A DNA stretch of 64,000 bases from Oceanicola sp. 502str15 (GTDB taxonomy: Bacteria; Pseudomonadota; Alphaproteobacteria; Rhodobacterales; Rhodobacteraceae), in the NCBI RefSeq assembly GCF_024105635.1, contig NZ_WYDQ01000001.1:3410501-3474500 (forward strand). Reading direction: 5' to 3'. The translations under genes and the position numbers were made by a program. Below are positions 34,713 through 43,165 of this stretch, piece after piece. Under the pieces are notes generated by a model that saw nothing but the letters and a program-made list of their open reading frames with translations, was not told where the DNA came from and searched no databases. How positions within the stretch are numbered: the stretch's first letter is position 1; the number at the start of each line of letters is the position of its first letter.

Positions 34713-35696
34713 ATGATCCATCACAAGATAAAGACCTTCGCATCCGCCGCGCTCGCGGTGGCCATGCTCACCGGTGGGGCGCAGGCCCAGGACAAGATCG
34801 AGTTGATCTTCTCCGATGTGAACCCGCAGCAGGCCCCGCGCAACGTGGCGCTTGTCGACATCTTCGCCAAGGAGATCGGTGAGGAGTTCGACTTCCAGCC
34901 CTTCTACGGCGCGACCCTGATGAAGCAGGGCACCGAGCTCACGGGCATCCAGCGCGGCAATATCCAGATGGCCAGCCTGCCGCCTTCGGACCTCGCGCAG
35001 CAGGCGCCCGAGTTCGACATTCTCGGCGCGGCCTACGTGATCCGTGACCAGGCCCACCTCAAGGCGGTGTTCCAGTCCGAGGTCGGCGAGCAGCTCCGTC
35101 AGATTGGCCGCGACAAGCTCGGGGTCGAGATCCTGACCGGGCTCTATTACGGCACCCGCCAGGTCAACCTGCGCGGTGACAAGGAGATCATGACGCCTGC
35201 CGACATGTCGGGGGTCAAGCTGCGGATGCCCGGTGGCGAAAGCTGGCAGTTCCTCGGCAAGTCGCTCGGCGCCAACCCGGTGCCGGTGCCCTACTCGGAG
35301 CTTTACACCGCGCTGCAATCGGGCGTGGTCGACGGGCAGGACAACCCGCTGCCGAACGACAAGGAAATGAAGTTCTACGAAGTGACCGACCAGATCGTGC
35401 TGACCGGCCACAACGTGGGCATCGGCCTCATCATCGTGTCGTCCAAGGTGTTTGACGCGCTGACACCCGAGCAGCAGGAGCGGATGCGTTCTGCTGCCGA
35501 GAACGCCGTGGCCTGGTCTGACGAGCAGTACCTGAACCAGGAGGCCGAGCTGATCGCCTTTTTCGAGGGCGAGGGGCTCAAGGTCTACACCCCCGATGTG
35601 GCGGCCTTTCAGGCCTACGCGCAGGAGCAGTATCTGAACTCGACGATGTCGCAGTCCTGGCCCGAGGGCATGATCGACGCGATCAACGGTCTCTGA
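34713..35696 (+). CDS. TRAP transporter substrate-binding protein (DctP family), second of system 2
   Basis: A 327-residue exported DctP protein, third of a paralogous trio. It has YGATLMKQGTELTGIQRGN, YGTRQVNLRGDK, GVKLRMPGGESWQFLG, LGANPVPVPYSELYTALQS, DGQDNPLPND and a C-terminus WPEGMIDAINGL. The signal peptide ends near TGGAQAQD. GGGAGG lies six bases before the ATG. It is the last gene before a strong terminator at 35726-35757. A second binding protein in an operon with one permease pair implies two ligands sharing one channel. Confidence 0.92.
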   Translation: MIHHKIKTFASAALAVAMLTGGAQAQDKIELIFSDVNPQQAPRNVALVDIFAKEIGEEFDFQPFYGATLMKQGTELTGIQRGNIQMASLPPSDLAQQAPEFDILGAAYVIRDQAHLKAVFQSEVGEQLRQIGRDKLGVEILTGLYYGTRQVNLRGDKEIMTPADMSGVKLRMPGGESWQFLGKSLGANPVPVPYSELYTALQSGVVDGQDNPLPNDKEMKFYEVTDQIVLTGHNVGIGLIIVSSKVFDALTPEQQERMRSAAENAVAWSDEQYLNQEAELIAFFEGEGLKVYTPDVAAFQAYAQEQYLNSTMSQSWPEGMIDAINGL

Positions 35697-35725
35697 GGAG
35701 ACCCGCCCAAGAACGGTTTCTCCCC

Positions 35726-35757
35726 GCCCGCAGCCGACCTTCGGCTGCGGGCTTTTT
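35726..35757 (+). terminator. Rho-independent terminator after the TRAP system 2 operon
   Basis: GCCCGCAGCCG (35726-35736) and CGGCTGCGGGC (35742-35752) form a perfect 11-bp stem with a 5-base loop, followed directly by TTTTT. It lies 30 bases after the last DctP stop, so it should end the operon that begins at the AroE-like gene. Confidence 0.9.
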
Positions 35758-35811
35758 GTTTCACGGCGCTGGTGCCGTGGATCTGATTTGATCAACAGAA
35801 GGATAGTACCC

Positions 35812-36654
35812 ATGTGCCCACCGAACTGTTTGCATTCGATCTGTGAAAAAGCCACGCGCCGCGGTGTGCTGAAGGCCGGGTTCACGCTTGGCGTGGCCTC
35901 GCTGGCCGGCGCCGGCGGGCTGCTTGGCAGCGCGTCGCGCGCCAGTGCCGCCACCGGGCCGCTCAGTTTCAGCAGCGTCACCGACATGACCCACACGCTT
36001 TACGAGGGCTTCCCAACCTTCTCGGGCGAGAAGTGGTTTGAGATGGAGCATCCGGTGACCTGGGAGAAGGACCGGGTGAATCTCAACCGCTGGACCCTGA
36101 TGGAGCACACTGGCACCCATATCGACGCGCCGATCCACTTTTCCGAGGATGGCAACTCGGCGGACCTGATCCCGATTGGCGACCTGCTCTGTCCGCTGGT
36201 GATCATCGACATCCGCCAGAAGGCCGCGGAGGATGCCGATGCCTACCTGACGCCGGATGACATTGCGGCCTGGGAAGCCGAGCACGGCGAGATTCCGGAG
36301 GGTGCCTGCGTTGCCATGAATTCCGGCTGGTCGGCGCACCTGAAGACCGAACGCTTCACCGGGCTCGACGGGGAGGGCAAGAACCACACGCCGGGCTTCC
36401 ACCCCGAGGCCGCCCGACTGCTGATCGAGGAGCGTTCGGTCAAGGGAATCGCGGTGGACACGCTCTCGCTCGACCGGGGCATCGCTTCGGGCGAGTTTCC
36501 GGTGCACTACGAGTGGCTCGGGTCCGGGCGCTGGGGCGTGGAATGCCTGACCGGCATGGATGAGATCGCCGCGTCGGGGGCGTACATTTTGGTTGGCGCG
36601 CCGAAAGTTGCCGGAGCGTCAGGCGGGCCCTCGCGGATCGTGGCGCTGCACTGA
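35812..36654 (+). CDS. Cyclase family protein with Tat signal (kynurenine-formamidase-like metal hydrolase)
   Basis: A 280-residue protein. The metal-binding motif HTGTHIDAPIHF (HxGTHxDxPxHF) defines the cyclase/kynurenine formamidase family, which opens amide, lactone or cyclic bonds; KGIAVDTLSLD is a second family block. The N-terminus has ATRRGVLKAGFTLGVASLAG, a twin-arginine signal with a hydrophobic core, cut near SRASAA. That predicts a folded, metal-loaded periplasmic enzyme, which is unusual for this mostly cytoplasmic family. Two Cys occur in the short n-region. AAGGA precedes the ATG at 35812. It follows the TRAP system 2 terminator and probably has its own promoter. Confidence 0.85.
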   Translation: MCPPNCLHSICEKATRRGVLKAGFTLGVASLAGAGGLLGSASRASAATGPLSFSSVTDMTHTLYEGFPTFSGEKWFEMEHPVTWEKDRVNLNRWTLMEHTGTHIDAPIHFSEDGNSADLIPIGDLLCPLVIIDIRQKAAEDADAYLTPDDIAAWEAEHGEIPEGACVAMNSGWSAHLKTERFTGLDGEGKNHTPGFHPEAARLLIEERSVKGIAVDTLSLDRGIASGEFPVHYEWLGSGRWGVECLTGMDEIAASGAYILVGAPKVAGASGGPSRIVALH

Positions 36655-36672
36655 GCCGTTGAAGGCAAACCG

Positions 36673-36698
36673 CTCCGGGCCGCTCGCTCGGCCCGGAG
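36673..36698. terminator. Hairpin between convergent cyclase and IclR genes
   Basis: CTCCGGGCCG (36673-36682) and CGGCCCGGAG (36689-36698) form a perfect 10-bp stem with a 6-base loop. Only TTT follows on the plus strand, so termination may be weak. It sits between two convergent stops (36654 and 36733). Confidence 0.6.
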
Positions 36699-36732
36699 TT
36701 TCTGCGCCGGATCCAATCGCGTTTTGTCCGCC

Positions 36733-37536
36733 TTAGTCCGCTTGTGACGAGAGCGCCCGGCGGAAGAATTGCGAGGCATAGGCCATTTTCCCGAGATCCT
36801 CCGCCGCGCTCATCAGGCGCGGGCCGAGGGCCTCCATCGTACTTTGGAAAAAGCGCACGCTGGGTCCGCTTATGCTGATCGTGCCGATCCCCTGACCATT
36901 GTCGGGGTGGCGGATCGGGGCGGCCATTGCGTTCATCCCGGCCATGAAGCTTTCGATCACGATGGAATAGCCGCGTGCCCGTGTCTCGCCGAGACGCTCG
37001 AGCAGTTCGGCGGCACCGCGCGGCGCATTCGGGCCGCTGGTTTCGGTTTGAAAGCCCGCCCGCGCCGCCCGCATCAGGGCAGCGTCGTCATCGAGCGTCG
37101 AGAGCCAGGCCAGCCCGCTGGCCGAAGAGGCAAGGTGCGCAATCTGGCCCTGATCTTCGCCCGGGTCGTAGCGCAGCCCCACGGTCGCGCCCTGGGCCAC
37201 GCCGATCCAGATCAGGCCGTCGTTCTCAAGGACGCTCAGGCGAACCAGCTCATGCGCCTCCTGGGCGATGCTGTCGAGAATGGGTTGGGTGATCTCGACC
37301 ACCTTGCTGCGCCGAAGAAAGCTCATGCCGATGGCCGCGGCTCTCATCGTCAGCCCGTAGTCGCCCTGCACGCGGTCCTGTGAGACATAGCCGGTCTGCA
37401 CCAGTTGACCGAGCAACCGGTGGGTGCCGCTGGGGGGCATGTCGAGATGCTCGGCGATCGCCTTCACCGAGAGCCCGTCGGGCACCGTGCTCAGCAACTC
37501 CAGGATGGCGAAGGTACGATCGACAACGGAACTCAT
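36733..37536 (-). CDS. IclR family transcriptional regulator
   Basis: A 267-residue IclR regulator. The winged helix contains AILELLSTVPDGLSVKAIAE and MPPSGTHRLLGQLVQTGYV. The ligand domain contains LVRLSVLENDGLIWIGVAQG, GLRYDPGEDQGQIAHLASSA, SGLAWLSTLDD and RARGYSIVIESFMAGM. It is a close paralogue of the IclR at 45021, with many shared blocks. It is the last gene of a six-gene minus-strand run that starts with TRAP system 3 at 42042, so it may be a feedback regulator of it. The ATG follows AAAGGACAT on the coding strand. Confidence 0.88.
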   Translation of the reverse strand: MSSVVDRTFAILELLSTVPDGLSVKAIAEHLDMPPSGTHRLLGQLVQTGYVSQDRVQGDYGLTMRAAAIGMSFLRRSKVVEITQPILDSIAQEAHELVRLSVLENDGLIWIGVAQGATVGLRYDPGEDQGQIAHLASSASGLAWLSTLDDDAALMRAARAGFQTETSGPNAPRGAAELLERLGETRARGYSIVIESFMAGMNAMAAPIRHPDNGQGIGTISISGPSVRFFQSTMEALGPRLMSAAEDLGKMAYASQFFRRALSSQAD

Positions 37537-37569
37537 ACATGTCCTTTCCTGCTGGCCCCCGGGACCAAC

Positions 37570-38337
37570 TCAGCCGGGGCTGGCATCTCCGGAATCTCCG
37601 AACGCGCTCCAGCCGCCATCAACGTTCAACGTGGTTCCGGTAATATACCGTGCCTGCGGGGAGGCAAGAAAGAGCGCGGCCTCGGCGATATCCTCGGGGC
37701 GGGCGAGAGTGCCCATGGGGATCCGGCGGCGCAGGCGGGTGGCGTCGAGCTTTCCGTCGGCGATGAGCGTCGCAACAAGGTCGGTCTCCACGTAGCCCGG
37801 AATGATCGCGTTGACCCGCACGCCCTGCCCGGCCCATTCGCAGGCCATGGAGCGGGTCATCGCGACGATGCCGGCCTTGGCGGCACCGTAGGCGTTGCGG
37901 CGGGGCATGCCCGCCACCCCGGCGATAGAGCCGATGTTGACGATTGCGCCGGTTCCCACCTTCAGCATGCCCGCTCCGATGGCCCTGCTCACGAGAAACG
38001 TGCCTTTGAGGTGCACGTCGAGCACGCGGGAAAAATGGGCCATGTCCTGCTCGAGTGTCGGCAGGTGGCGGTCGGCGATGCCGGCGTTGTTCACCAGAAC
38101 GTCGCAGCCACCGAAGCTCTCTGCGGCCAGAGCCGCGAGAGCGGTCACGTCGTCTTCGGAGGTTACATCGGCGGCGGCGGACAGGTGGCGCGGGCCCAGC
38201 TCGGCGGCGCGGGCGGCGGCCTTTTCGCCGTCGAGATCCGCCAGCAGCACGGCATGGCCGGCACGCGCAAAGACCTGCGCCATTGCCCAGCCGATTCCGT
38301 CTGCCGCGCCGGTGATGATGGCGGTGCGATGATCCAT
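37570..38337 (-). CDS. SDR family oxidoreductase
   Basis: A 255-residue classical SDR. It has AIITGAADGIGWAMA (NAD(P) binding), VLVNNAGIAD, the Ser in VNIGSIAG, and Tyr and Lys in AYGAAKAG, then IIPGYVETDL. SDRs of this kind interconvert alcohols and ketones. I start at ATG 38337 because a GGAG lies upstream; an ATG at 38352 would add five residues. It sits between the NIPSNAP and IclR genes in the TRAP system 3 operon. Likely reaction: oxidation of a hydroxyl on the imported substrate, inferred from family and context. Confidence 0.88.
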   Translation of the reverse strand: MDHRTAIITGAADGIGWAMAQVFARAGHAVLLADLDGEKAAARAAELGPRHLSAAADVTSEDDVTALAALAAESFGGCDVLVNNAGIADRHLPTLEQDMAHFSRVLDVHLKGTFLVSRAIGAGMLKVGTGAIVNIGSIAGVAGMPRRNAYGAAKAGIVAMTRSMACEWAGQGVRVNAIIPGYVETDLVATLIADGKLDATRLRRRIPMGTLARPEDIAEAALFLASPQARYITGTTLNVDGGWSAFGDSGDASPG

Positions 38338-38353
38338 GTCGGGGGGCTCCATT

Positions 38354-38941
38354 CTAGCGAAGGGGGGAGAAGCTGGCGGGGCGCATCAGCTCTTGGCGAG
38401 AGGGCGCTCCAGACGGGGCTGGTAGCGTGGTTCCGTCACAGGAAAAGAGCGAAACCCGCGTGCCCGGCGCCTCGCCTGAGACGGTTATAAAACTGCCGAT
38501 ATGACCTTCCGGCTGGGCGGCGTTGCCGCCGAAGCTGACGCCGTGCAGCGCCTCGGTGACCACCGGGCCGTCGGCTGGCTCGACGCTCACCGGCTCCTTG
38601 CGGCGCGCCGTGGCTTCGGAAAGCAGGGCCGAGCCGGTTTCAAGCTGCATCAGCCGGCTTTCCTGCGCCTGGATCAGCGGAAAGGCCTCGGGCACGAAGC
38701 CCTTTGTCCAGCGGGTATCGGCCATCAGGGCTGCGCGACAGGCTGCGCGCTCGCCCATGTCGGCGTAGGCCCATAGGTGATGCAGGGTGTTCAGACGCCC
38801 GGTCTCGGTCATCCAGAAGCCCAGCATCGGCAGGTGCCGACTGACCACTGCCGCACCGTGCTGACGCAGCAGCCCGAGGTAGTGGGGCGCCTTGCCGGGC
38901 AGCAGCCGGTAGCTGCGAAACTCGTAGATCAGCTCTGCCAT
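38354..38941 (-). CDS. NIPSNAP family protein
   Basis: A 195-residue protein with two ferredoxin-like repeats. The first contains LIYEFRSYRLLPGK, LGFWMTETG, TLHHLWAYADMGER and WTKGFVPEAFPLIQ, the typical NIPSNAP pattern. The second half is less conserved. Bacterial NIPSNAP proteins often occur in degradative operons, but their reaction is not established. GAGGGA precedes the ATG. It follows the TRAP large permease by 28 bp. A second NIPSNAP protein lies at 50432-51043 beside a KstD-like flavoprotein. Confidence 0.82.
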   Translation of the reverse strand: MAELIYEFRSYRLLPGKAPHYLGLLRQHGAAVVSRHLPMLGFWMTETGRLNTLHHLWAYADMGERAACRAALMADTRWTKGFVPEAFPLIQAQESRLMQLETGSALLSEATARRKEPVSVEPADGPVVTEALHGVSFGGNAAQPEGHIGSFITVSGEAPGTRVSLFSCDGTTLPAPSGAPSRQELMRPASFSPLR

Positions 38942-38969
38942 TCTCTATTCCCTCTTTGGGTTGGTGCCC

Positions 38970-40295
38970 TCAGCCGGTGCCGCGCATGGTTTCGACGAGG
39001 AACATCGCCAGGTCCGGCAGCAGGATCACCATCAGCAGGACCGCGAGCATGGCAAAGACAAAGGGGAAGGCCCCGACGTAGAGGTCGACGATCGAGCCGG
39101 TGCCCCCCGGGCCAGCGAGGCGGCGGCGCAGCGATTGCAGCACGAAGAGATTCATCCCGACCGGTGGCGTGATCAGCGAGACCTCGATCATGATCACCAG
39201 GATCACTCCGAACCACACCAGGTCGACGCCCATCGAGTTCAGCAGCGGCAGGATCAGCGGCAGGGTTGTGACCATCATGGCCATGCTCTCCATGAACATC
39301 CCCAAGACGAGGTAGATCACGCAGAGCAGGAGAACGAGTTCCAGCTCGGAAAGCCCGAGGCTCACGACGTAGCGGGTGATCGCCGCCGGGATCCCGGTGA
39401 AGGCCAGGACGAACTGGAGGAGAAAGGCCGCGATGAGGATCAGCATCACCATGCCGGTGGTGCTGGCCGTTGTGACGAAGCACTTCGACAGCATGTCGAG
39501 GTTCACCCGCCGCTTGAGCAGGGCGATCAGAAGCGCGCCGGTGACGCCGAAGGCGGAGGCTTCGATTGCGGTGGCGATGCCGCCGTAGATGGTGCCGAGC
39601 ACGAGCAGGATCAGCGCCATTGCGGGCAGCACGTTGACGAGGCCCGCAATCTTCTCGCCGAGACTGTAGCTTTGCGCGCCCTCCCGCGGGGCCATGTCGG
39701 GGCGCAGAAAGACCCGGACGGCAATGACGGCGATGAAGGCGGCCATCATGATGAGGCCCGGCACGATCGCAGCAATGTAGAGCCGGCCGATGGAGACCTC
39801 GGCCATGAGGCCGTAGACGATGAGGATGATACTGGGCGGAAGCAGGATGCCGAGCGTGCCCCCCGCCGCCAGCGAGCCGAGCGAGATGCGCTCGTTGTAG
39901 TTGCGCCGTTTCAGCGAGGGCAGGGCCACGCCGCCGATGGTGACGGCGGTGGCCACGCTGGAGCCGCTGATGGCCGAGAACACGCCACTGGCTGCGATGT
40001 TGGTGTGCAGGAGGCCGCCGGGCATTCTGTCCATCCATTTGGCGAAGGCGGTGTAGAGGTCTTCGGTGATGCCGCTGCGCAGGAGCAGTTCGCCCATCAG
40101 GATGAACAGCGGCACCACGATGAGCGTGGCCCCGCTGGTGGTGTTCCACGGGATCTGTCCGAAAAAGTCCCAGATCGGGCCGATGAAGACCATGCCGGTG
40201 ACGAGGGCCGTCATGCCGAGGGCAATCGCCACGTGCATGCCGAGCGCGAAGCCGATGAAGAGCAGAACGATGATGGTGATGATTACGGTGTTCAT
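38970..40295 (-). CDS. TRAP transporter large permease (DctM family), system 3
   Basis: A 441-residue DctM permease. Family motifs are GGLLHTNIAASGVFSAISGS, SVATAVTIGGVALP, GGTLGILLPPSIILIVYGL, IEASAFGVTGALL and EVSLITPPVGMNLFVLQS. This variant (ISGSSVATA) differs from systems 1 and 2 (SGSAVADA), so system 3 is not a recent duplicate. It starts within the dctQ stop (ATGA). It is the transport channel of the operon led by the DctP gene at 41008. Confidence 0.93.
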   Translation of the reverse strand: MNTVIITIIVLLFIGFALGMHVAIALGMTALVTGMVFIGPIWDFFGQIPWNTTSGATLIVVPLFILMGELLLRSGITEDLYTAFAKWMDRMPGGLLHTNIAASGVFSAISGSSVATAVTIGGVALPSLKRRNYNERISLGSLAAGGTLGILLPPSIILIVYGLMAEVSIGRLYIAAIVPGLIMMAAFIAVIAVRVFLRPDMAPREGAQSYSLGEKIAGLVNVLPAMALILLVLGTIYGGIATAIEASAFGVTGALLIALLKRRVNLDMLSKCFVTTASTTGMVMLILIAAFLLQFVLAFTGIPAAITRYVVSLGLSELELVLLLCVIYLVLGMFMESMAMMVTTLPLILPLLNSMGVDLVWFGVILVIMIEVSLITPPVGMNLFVLQSLRRRLAGPGGTGSIVDLYVGAFPFVFAMLAVLLMVILLPDLAMFLVETMRGTG

Positions 40296-40849
40296 ATCTG
40301 GGGCCCTGCCTCATGGCGCTCAAGGTCTTCGATCAGGTCGCCGTGGTCGGTGAAGAGAAGTGTGATGGCTACGAGGGTCATCACCACGGCCTGCAGGGTG
40401 AACATCGAGTAGCCCACCGCGGCGAAGGCCTGCGGAATGGCCAGCGGAACATCCACCAGCGATTGCGGCACCAGCGCGTCACGTGCGGCCGACTTGTCGA
40501 CCAGCACCCAGGCCTGCCAGGCCAGCACCGCGCCGAAGAGCGCGGCCATGAGCATCGACCATGTGTAGAGGTAGCCCTTGATGCGCGTGCTGTAGAGCGG
40601 CAGGAACAGGTCAATCCGCACATGGCTGCCATCGGAAAGCGCGCGTGCCAGTGCCCATGTGCCCCCCAGAGCGAGGGTGAAGGCCGCGAAGGTATCGGCA
40701 ACCCCGGTGAACGGGCCGCCGAGCGAGCGGCTGGTTACATCGGCCGTCATGTAGAGCGCCATGATGAGGAACAGCAGCCCGCTGAGCCAGGCCATCGCGG
40801 TGGTGACCCTGTTGCACAGCGCCAGCAGGTTTCGGGAATGGGTTTGCAA
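40292..40849 (-). CDS. TRAP transporter small permease (DctQ family), system 3
   Basis: A 185-residue protein with four membrane helices. Typical blocks are LFLIMALYMTADVTSRSLGG, GTWALARALSDGSHVRIDLF and LVDVPLAIPQAFAAVGYSM. No ATG lies in a sensible place. A TTG at 40849 preceded by GAGGGA at six bases gives MQTHSRNLLA as the N-terminus and is the most likely start. The 3' end overlaps the large permease by 4 bp. A long hairpin separates it from the binding-protein gene upstream. Confidence 0.85.
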   Translation of the reverse strand: MQTHSRNLLALCNRVTTAMAWLSGLLFLIMALYMTADVTSRSLGGPFTGVADTFAAFTLALGGTWALARALSDGSHVRIDLFLPLYSTRIKGYLYTWSMLMAALFGAVLAWQAWVLVDKSAARDALVPQSLVDVPLAIPQAFAAVGYSMFTLQAVVMTLVAITLLFTDHGDLIEDLERHEAGPQI

Positions 40850-40948
40850 CGGGTGTCCCTCGGTCTGGAGATGAAAGGCTGGTGCCGCCCTTTGGCGGAG
40901 GAAGTCGGCGCGGTCCGGCAATCGGGGAGAAGCCGGGCCGCGCCGGTT

Positions 40949-40991
40949 CCCGGTGGTCGGGCGGGCCCCATCGAGGGGCCGTGCCACCGGG
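40949..40991 (-). other. Intercistronic hairpin between binding-protein and permease genes, TRAP system 3
   Basis: The outer arms CCCGGTGG (40949-40956) and CCACCGGG (40984-40991) enclose an inner stem GGCCCC (40964-40969) / GGGGCC (40975-40980). There is no U-tract. It is equivalent in position to the hairpin of system 2 and should favour binding-protein expression. Confidence 0.62.
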
Positions 40992-41007
40992 ACAGGTGCG
41001 TCGGCGG

Positions 41008-42042
41008 TTACTCCGCCGCTGCCTTTTCGACGATCGGGAGAATGATCTCGTCGAACTTGGCTGCGCCCTCGGCGCCCACGCGTTCTTTCCACCAGGGTGC
41101 GATGTCGCTGACCGCCACCGCGCGCATCTCGTCCTGAAGCTCGGGCGAGGCGGGGATGCTGATCGACATGCCGTGTTCGCGGCCGATTTCGAGGCCGATC
41201 TTGGTGTTCTCGGTGCCGGTGGACCAGCCGACGTCGGTGAACTCGTCCTGCATGTCGGTGAGGATCTGCTGGATGTCTTCGGGCAGTCCGTCCCAGGCCT
41301 TCTGCGAGATCACGATATAGGCGCCGAGCGGAGCGATGCCGATATCGGTGATGTTGGGCGTCACCTCCCAGGCCGACATCGGCTTGATCTGGTCGGCGCC
41401 GGTGATCATGCCGTCGATGACTCCGCGCTGAAGCGCCGAGTAGACCTCGGAAATCGGCATCGAGATCGGCTCGCCGCCGAGTTCCTCGACCATGCGCGCC
41501 TGGGCGGGTGCGAAGACCCGGATCTTGAGGCCCTTGAAGTCGGCTGCGGTCGTGATCGGTTCGGCGGTGAAGAGGTAGATCGAGCCCCAGACGAAGGTCG
41601 AGAAGACCTTACCGCCCATGGCGTCGCTGTTTGGCAGCACGACCTCGTCGAACCAGGCGTCGTAGACCTCGCGCGACTGGTCGATGGAGCCGACCATGCC
41701 GGGCAGGTCGGTGCCTTCGATCAGCGGAAAGTCCCCTGATACGTAGCCGGTGGAAACTTCGGCGATGCTGATGAGGCCGCTTTCCATGACGCGGAGCACG
41801 TCGGTGCCCGTCAGGCCCACTTCGGGGAAGGTCAGGATTTCGACCTGAAGCCGTCCGTCGGTCCGCTTGGCGGCTTCTTCCTGGAACCAGAGCCACTTCT
41901 TGTAGCTCTCGCCGTTGCGATGAAGCGTGACGGCCTTCCAGGTGATGGTGTCCTGCGCCACCACCGGCGCCGGTGCCAGAAACGAGCCGGCCAGCACCGC
42001 CGCAGCGAGTGCCGAATTCAAGAAAGTTCGCTTGTTGAGCAT
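41008..42042 (-). CDS. TRAP transporter substrate-binding protein (DctP family), system 3
   Basis: A 344-residue exported DctP protein with a signal peptide ending near APVVAQD. Visible blocks are TWKAVTLHRNGESYKKW, TFPEVGLTGTDVLRVMESG, FKGLKIRVFAPAQ with the ligand Arg, and PISMPISEVYSALQRGVIDG. It belongs to a different DctP branch from the 27060/30939/34713 trio, so its ligand probably differs. GGGAGG precedes the ATG at 42042. It leads a minus-strand operon: DctP, DctQ, DctM, NIPSNAP, SDR, IclR. The promoter region it shares with the DMT exporter gene carries an IclR-type box. Confidence 0.92.
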   Translation of the reverse strand: MLNKRTFLNSALAAAVLAGSFLAPAPVVAQDTITWKAVTLHRNGESYKKWLWFQEEAAKRTDGRLQVEILTFPEVGLTGTDVLRVMESGLISIAEVSTGYVSGDFPLIEGTDLPGMVGSIDQSREVYDAWFDEVVLPNSDAMGGKVFSTFVWGSIYLFTAEPITTAADFKGLKIRVFAPAQARMVEELGGEPISMPISEVYSALQRGVIDGMITGADQIKPMSAWEVTPNITDIGIAPLGAYIVISQKAWDGLPEDIQQILTDMQDEFTDVGWSTGTENTKIGLEIGREHGMSISIPASPELQDEMRAVAVSDIAPWWKERVGAEGAAKFDEIILPIVEKAAAE

Positions 42043-42174
42043 TTTGCCCTCCCTGTGCCGTGCGCGCTGACGCACCCACCTCCGGCACTCATTTTCGCGC
42101 CGAACCCCTCCCGGGCCCGGCTCTGCGTGACGGCTAGATAGGAAGCACAGGATATTCGGTATCGCAAGCTATTT

Positions 42175-42189
42175 TTGAATAGCATTCCA
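42175..42189. promoter_or_regulatory. IclR-type box, site 1
   Basis: TTGAATAGCATTCCA lies between the divergent TRAP system 3 operon and the DMT transporter operon. It matches the boxes at 44993 and 47679 (consensus TKGAAYNNCATTCCA allowing orientation). The regulator is inferred to be the IclR protein at 45021 or its paralogue at 36733. Confidence 0.62.
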
Positions 42190-42229
42190 CAATAGTATTT
42201 CATATCAGTACGACAGCAGGGAGTGAGGA

Positions 42230-43165
42230 ATGACAGCTACAGAGACATTGGCACCGCGGAGCCTGGCAGCTGCGATCTGCCTGACGATCCTGGCTGGTGT
42301 CCTGCTGGCTGCCACCGATGCGGTCGGAAAAATCCTTTCGGATCATGCCAGTGTCTGGCAGGCGGCCTGGGCGCGTTACGTCTTTCACACGCTGTTCGTC
42401 GTCGGGTTTTTGAGCCGCCGCTACGGCTGGCGGTTGGTGCAGACGCGGAGACCCGGGCTCCAGTTGCTGCGCGGGCTGATCCTGCTGGTGACGACGCTGA
42501 TGATGTATACTTCCGTCGTCCTCACCTCCCTTGCGAATGCCACGACGATCCAGTTTCTCTCGCCGATTCTCGTGGTGATCTGGGCTGCGCTCTTTCTCGG
42601 CGAACGTCCCACATCGCGCCATTGGGTTGCTGTGGGAGGGGGATTCGCCGGGACCGTCATCGTGATAGACCCGGACCTTGGCAGGATCCTGACGCCGGAG
42701 GTTCTGTTGCCGTTGGGCGTTGCCTTCTGCATGTCGGTCTTCCTGATTCTGACCCGCATCCTCTCGACCGACGAGGAGCGCGGATGCACCCAGTTCGCCA
42801 CCACCGCCATCGGTGCCCTTGCCCTGACGCTGGCCCTGCCCCTCTTCTGGGTCCGCCCTTCGCTGCATGATCTCGGCTTGATGCTGGCGATCGGCGGCTT
42901 CGGCGCCCTCGGTCACAGTGCCCTCTTGGCCGCCTATGCGCGCGCTAGAGCGTCGACCCTGACGCCCTTTCTCTACAGCCAGGTGCTGGGGGCCGCTCTC
43001 ATCACCGTCTTCTGGTTCGGGGATACGTTGTCGACCCGGCTGACCCTTGGCACGGTGATCCTTGTGTCGAGCGGAATTTTCCTGTGGTGGCAGGAGCGCC
43101 GCGCAAACCGGCGGGCCGCAGCAGCCTACATTTCAATACCTCCAGAAAGGGAAATACGCACATGA
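42230..43165 (+). CDS. EamA/DMT family transporter
   Basis: A 311-residue inner-membrane protein with about ten helices arranged as two EamA repeats. The first repeat has ATDAVGKIL and QFLSPILVVIWAALFLGERP, and the second has TPFLYSQVLGAALITVFWFG. Members export or import metabolites such as amino acids and other small acids; direction and substrate are not visible. AGGGAGTGAGG precedes the ATG. The SDR gene starts 4 bp before its stop. It begins the plus-strand IclR-linked operon (transporter, SDR, Gfo/Idh/MocA). Confidence 0.88.
   Translation: MTATETLAPRSLAAAICLTILAGVLLAATDAVGKILSDHASVWQAAWARYVFHTLFVVGFLSRRYGWRLVQTRRPGLQLLRGLILLVTTLMMYTSVVLTSLANATTIQFLSPILVVIWAALFLGERPTSRHWVAVGGGFAGTVIVIDPDLGRILTPEVLLPLGVAFCMSVFLILTRILSTDEERGCTQFATTAIGALALTLALPLFWVRPSLHDLGLMLAIGGFGALGHSALLAAYARARASTLTPFLYSQVLGAALITVFWFGDTLSTRLTLGTVILVSSGIFLWWQERRANRRAAAAYISIPPEREIRT

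Noticed and set aside
33792..35996. Minus-strand open frame of 734 codons
   Set aside because: Antisense to the lactonase and DctP genes, both strongly supported.
38961..40412. Plus-strand open frame rich in Asp, His and Gly
   Set aside because: Antisense to the DctM and DctQ genes of TRAP system 3; composition is typical of a shadow frame.
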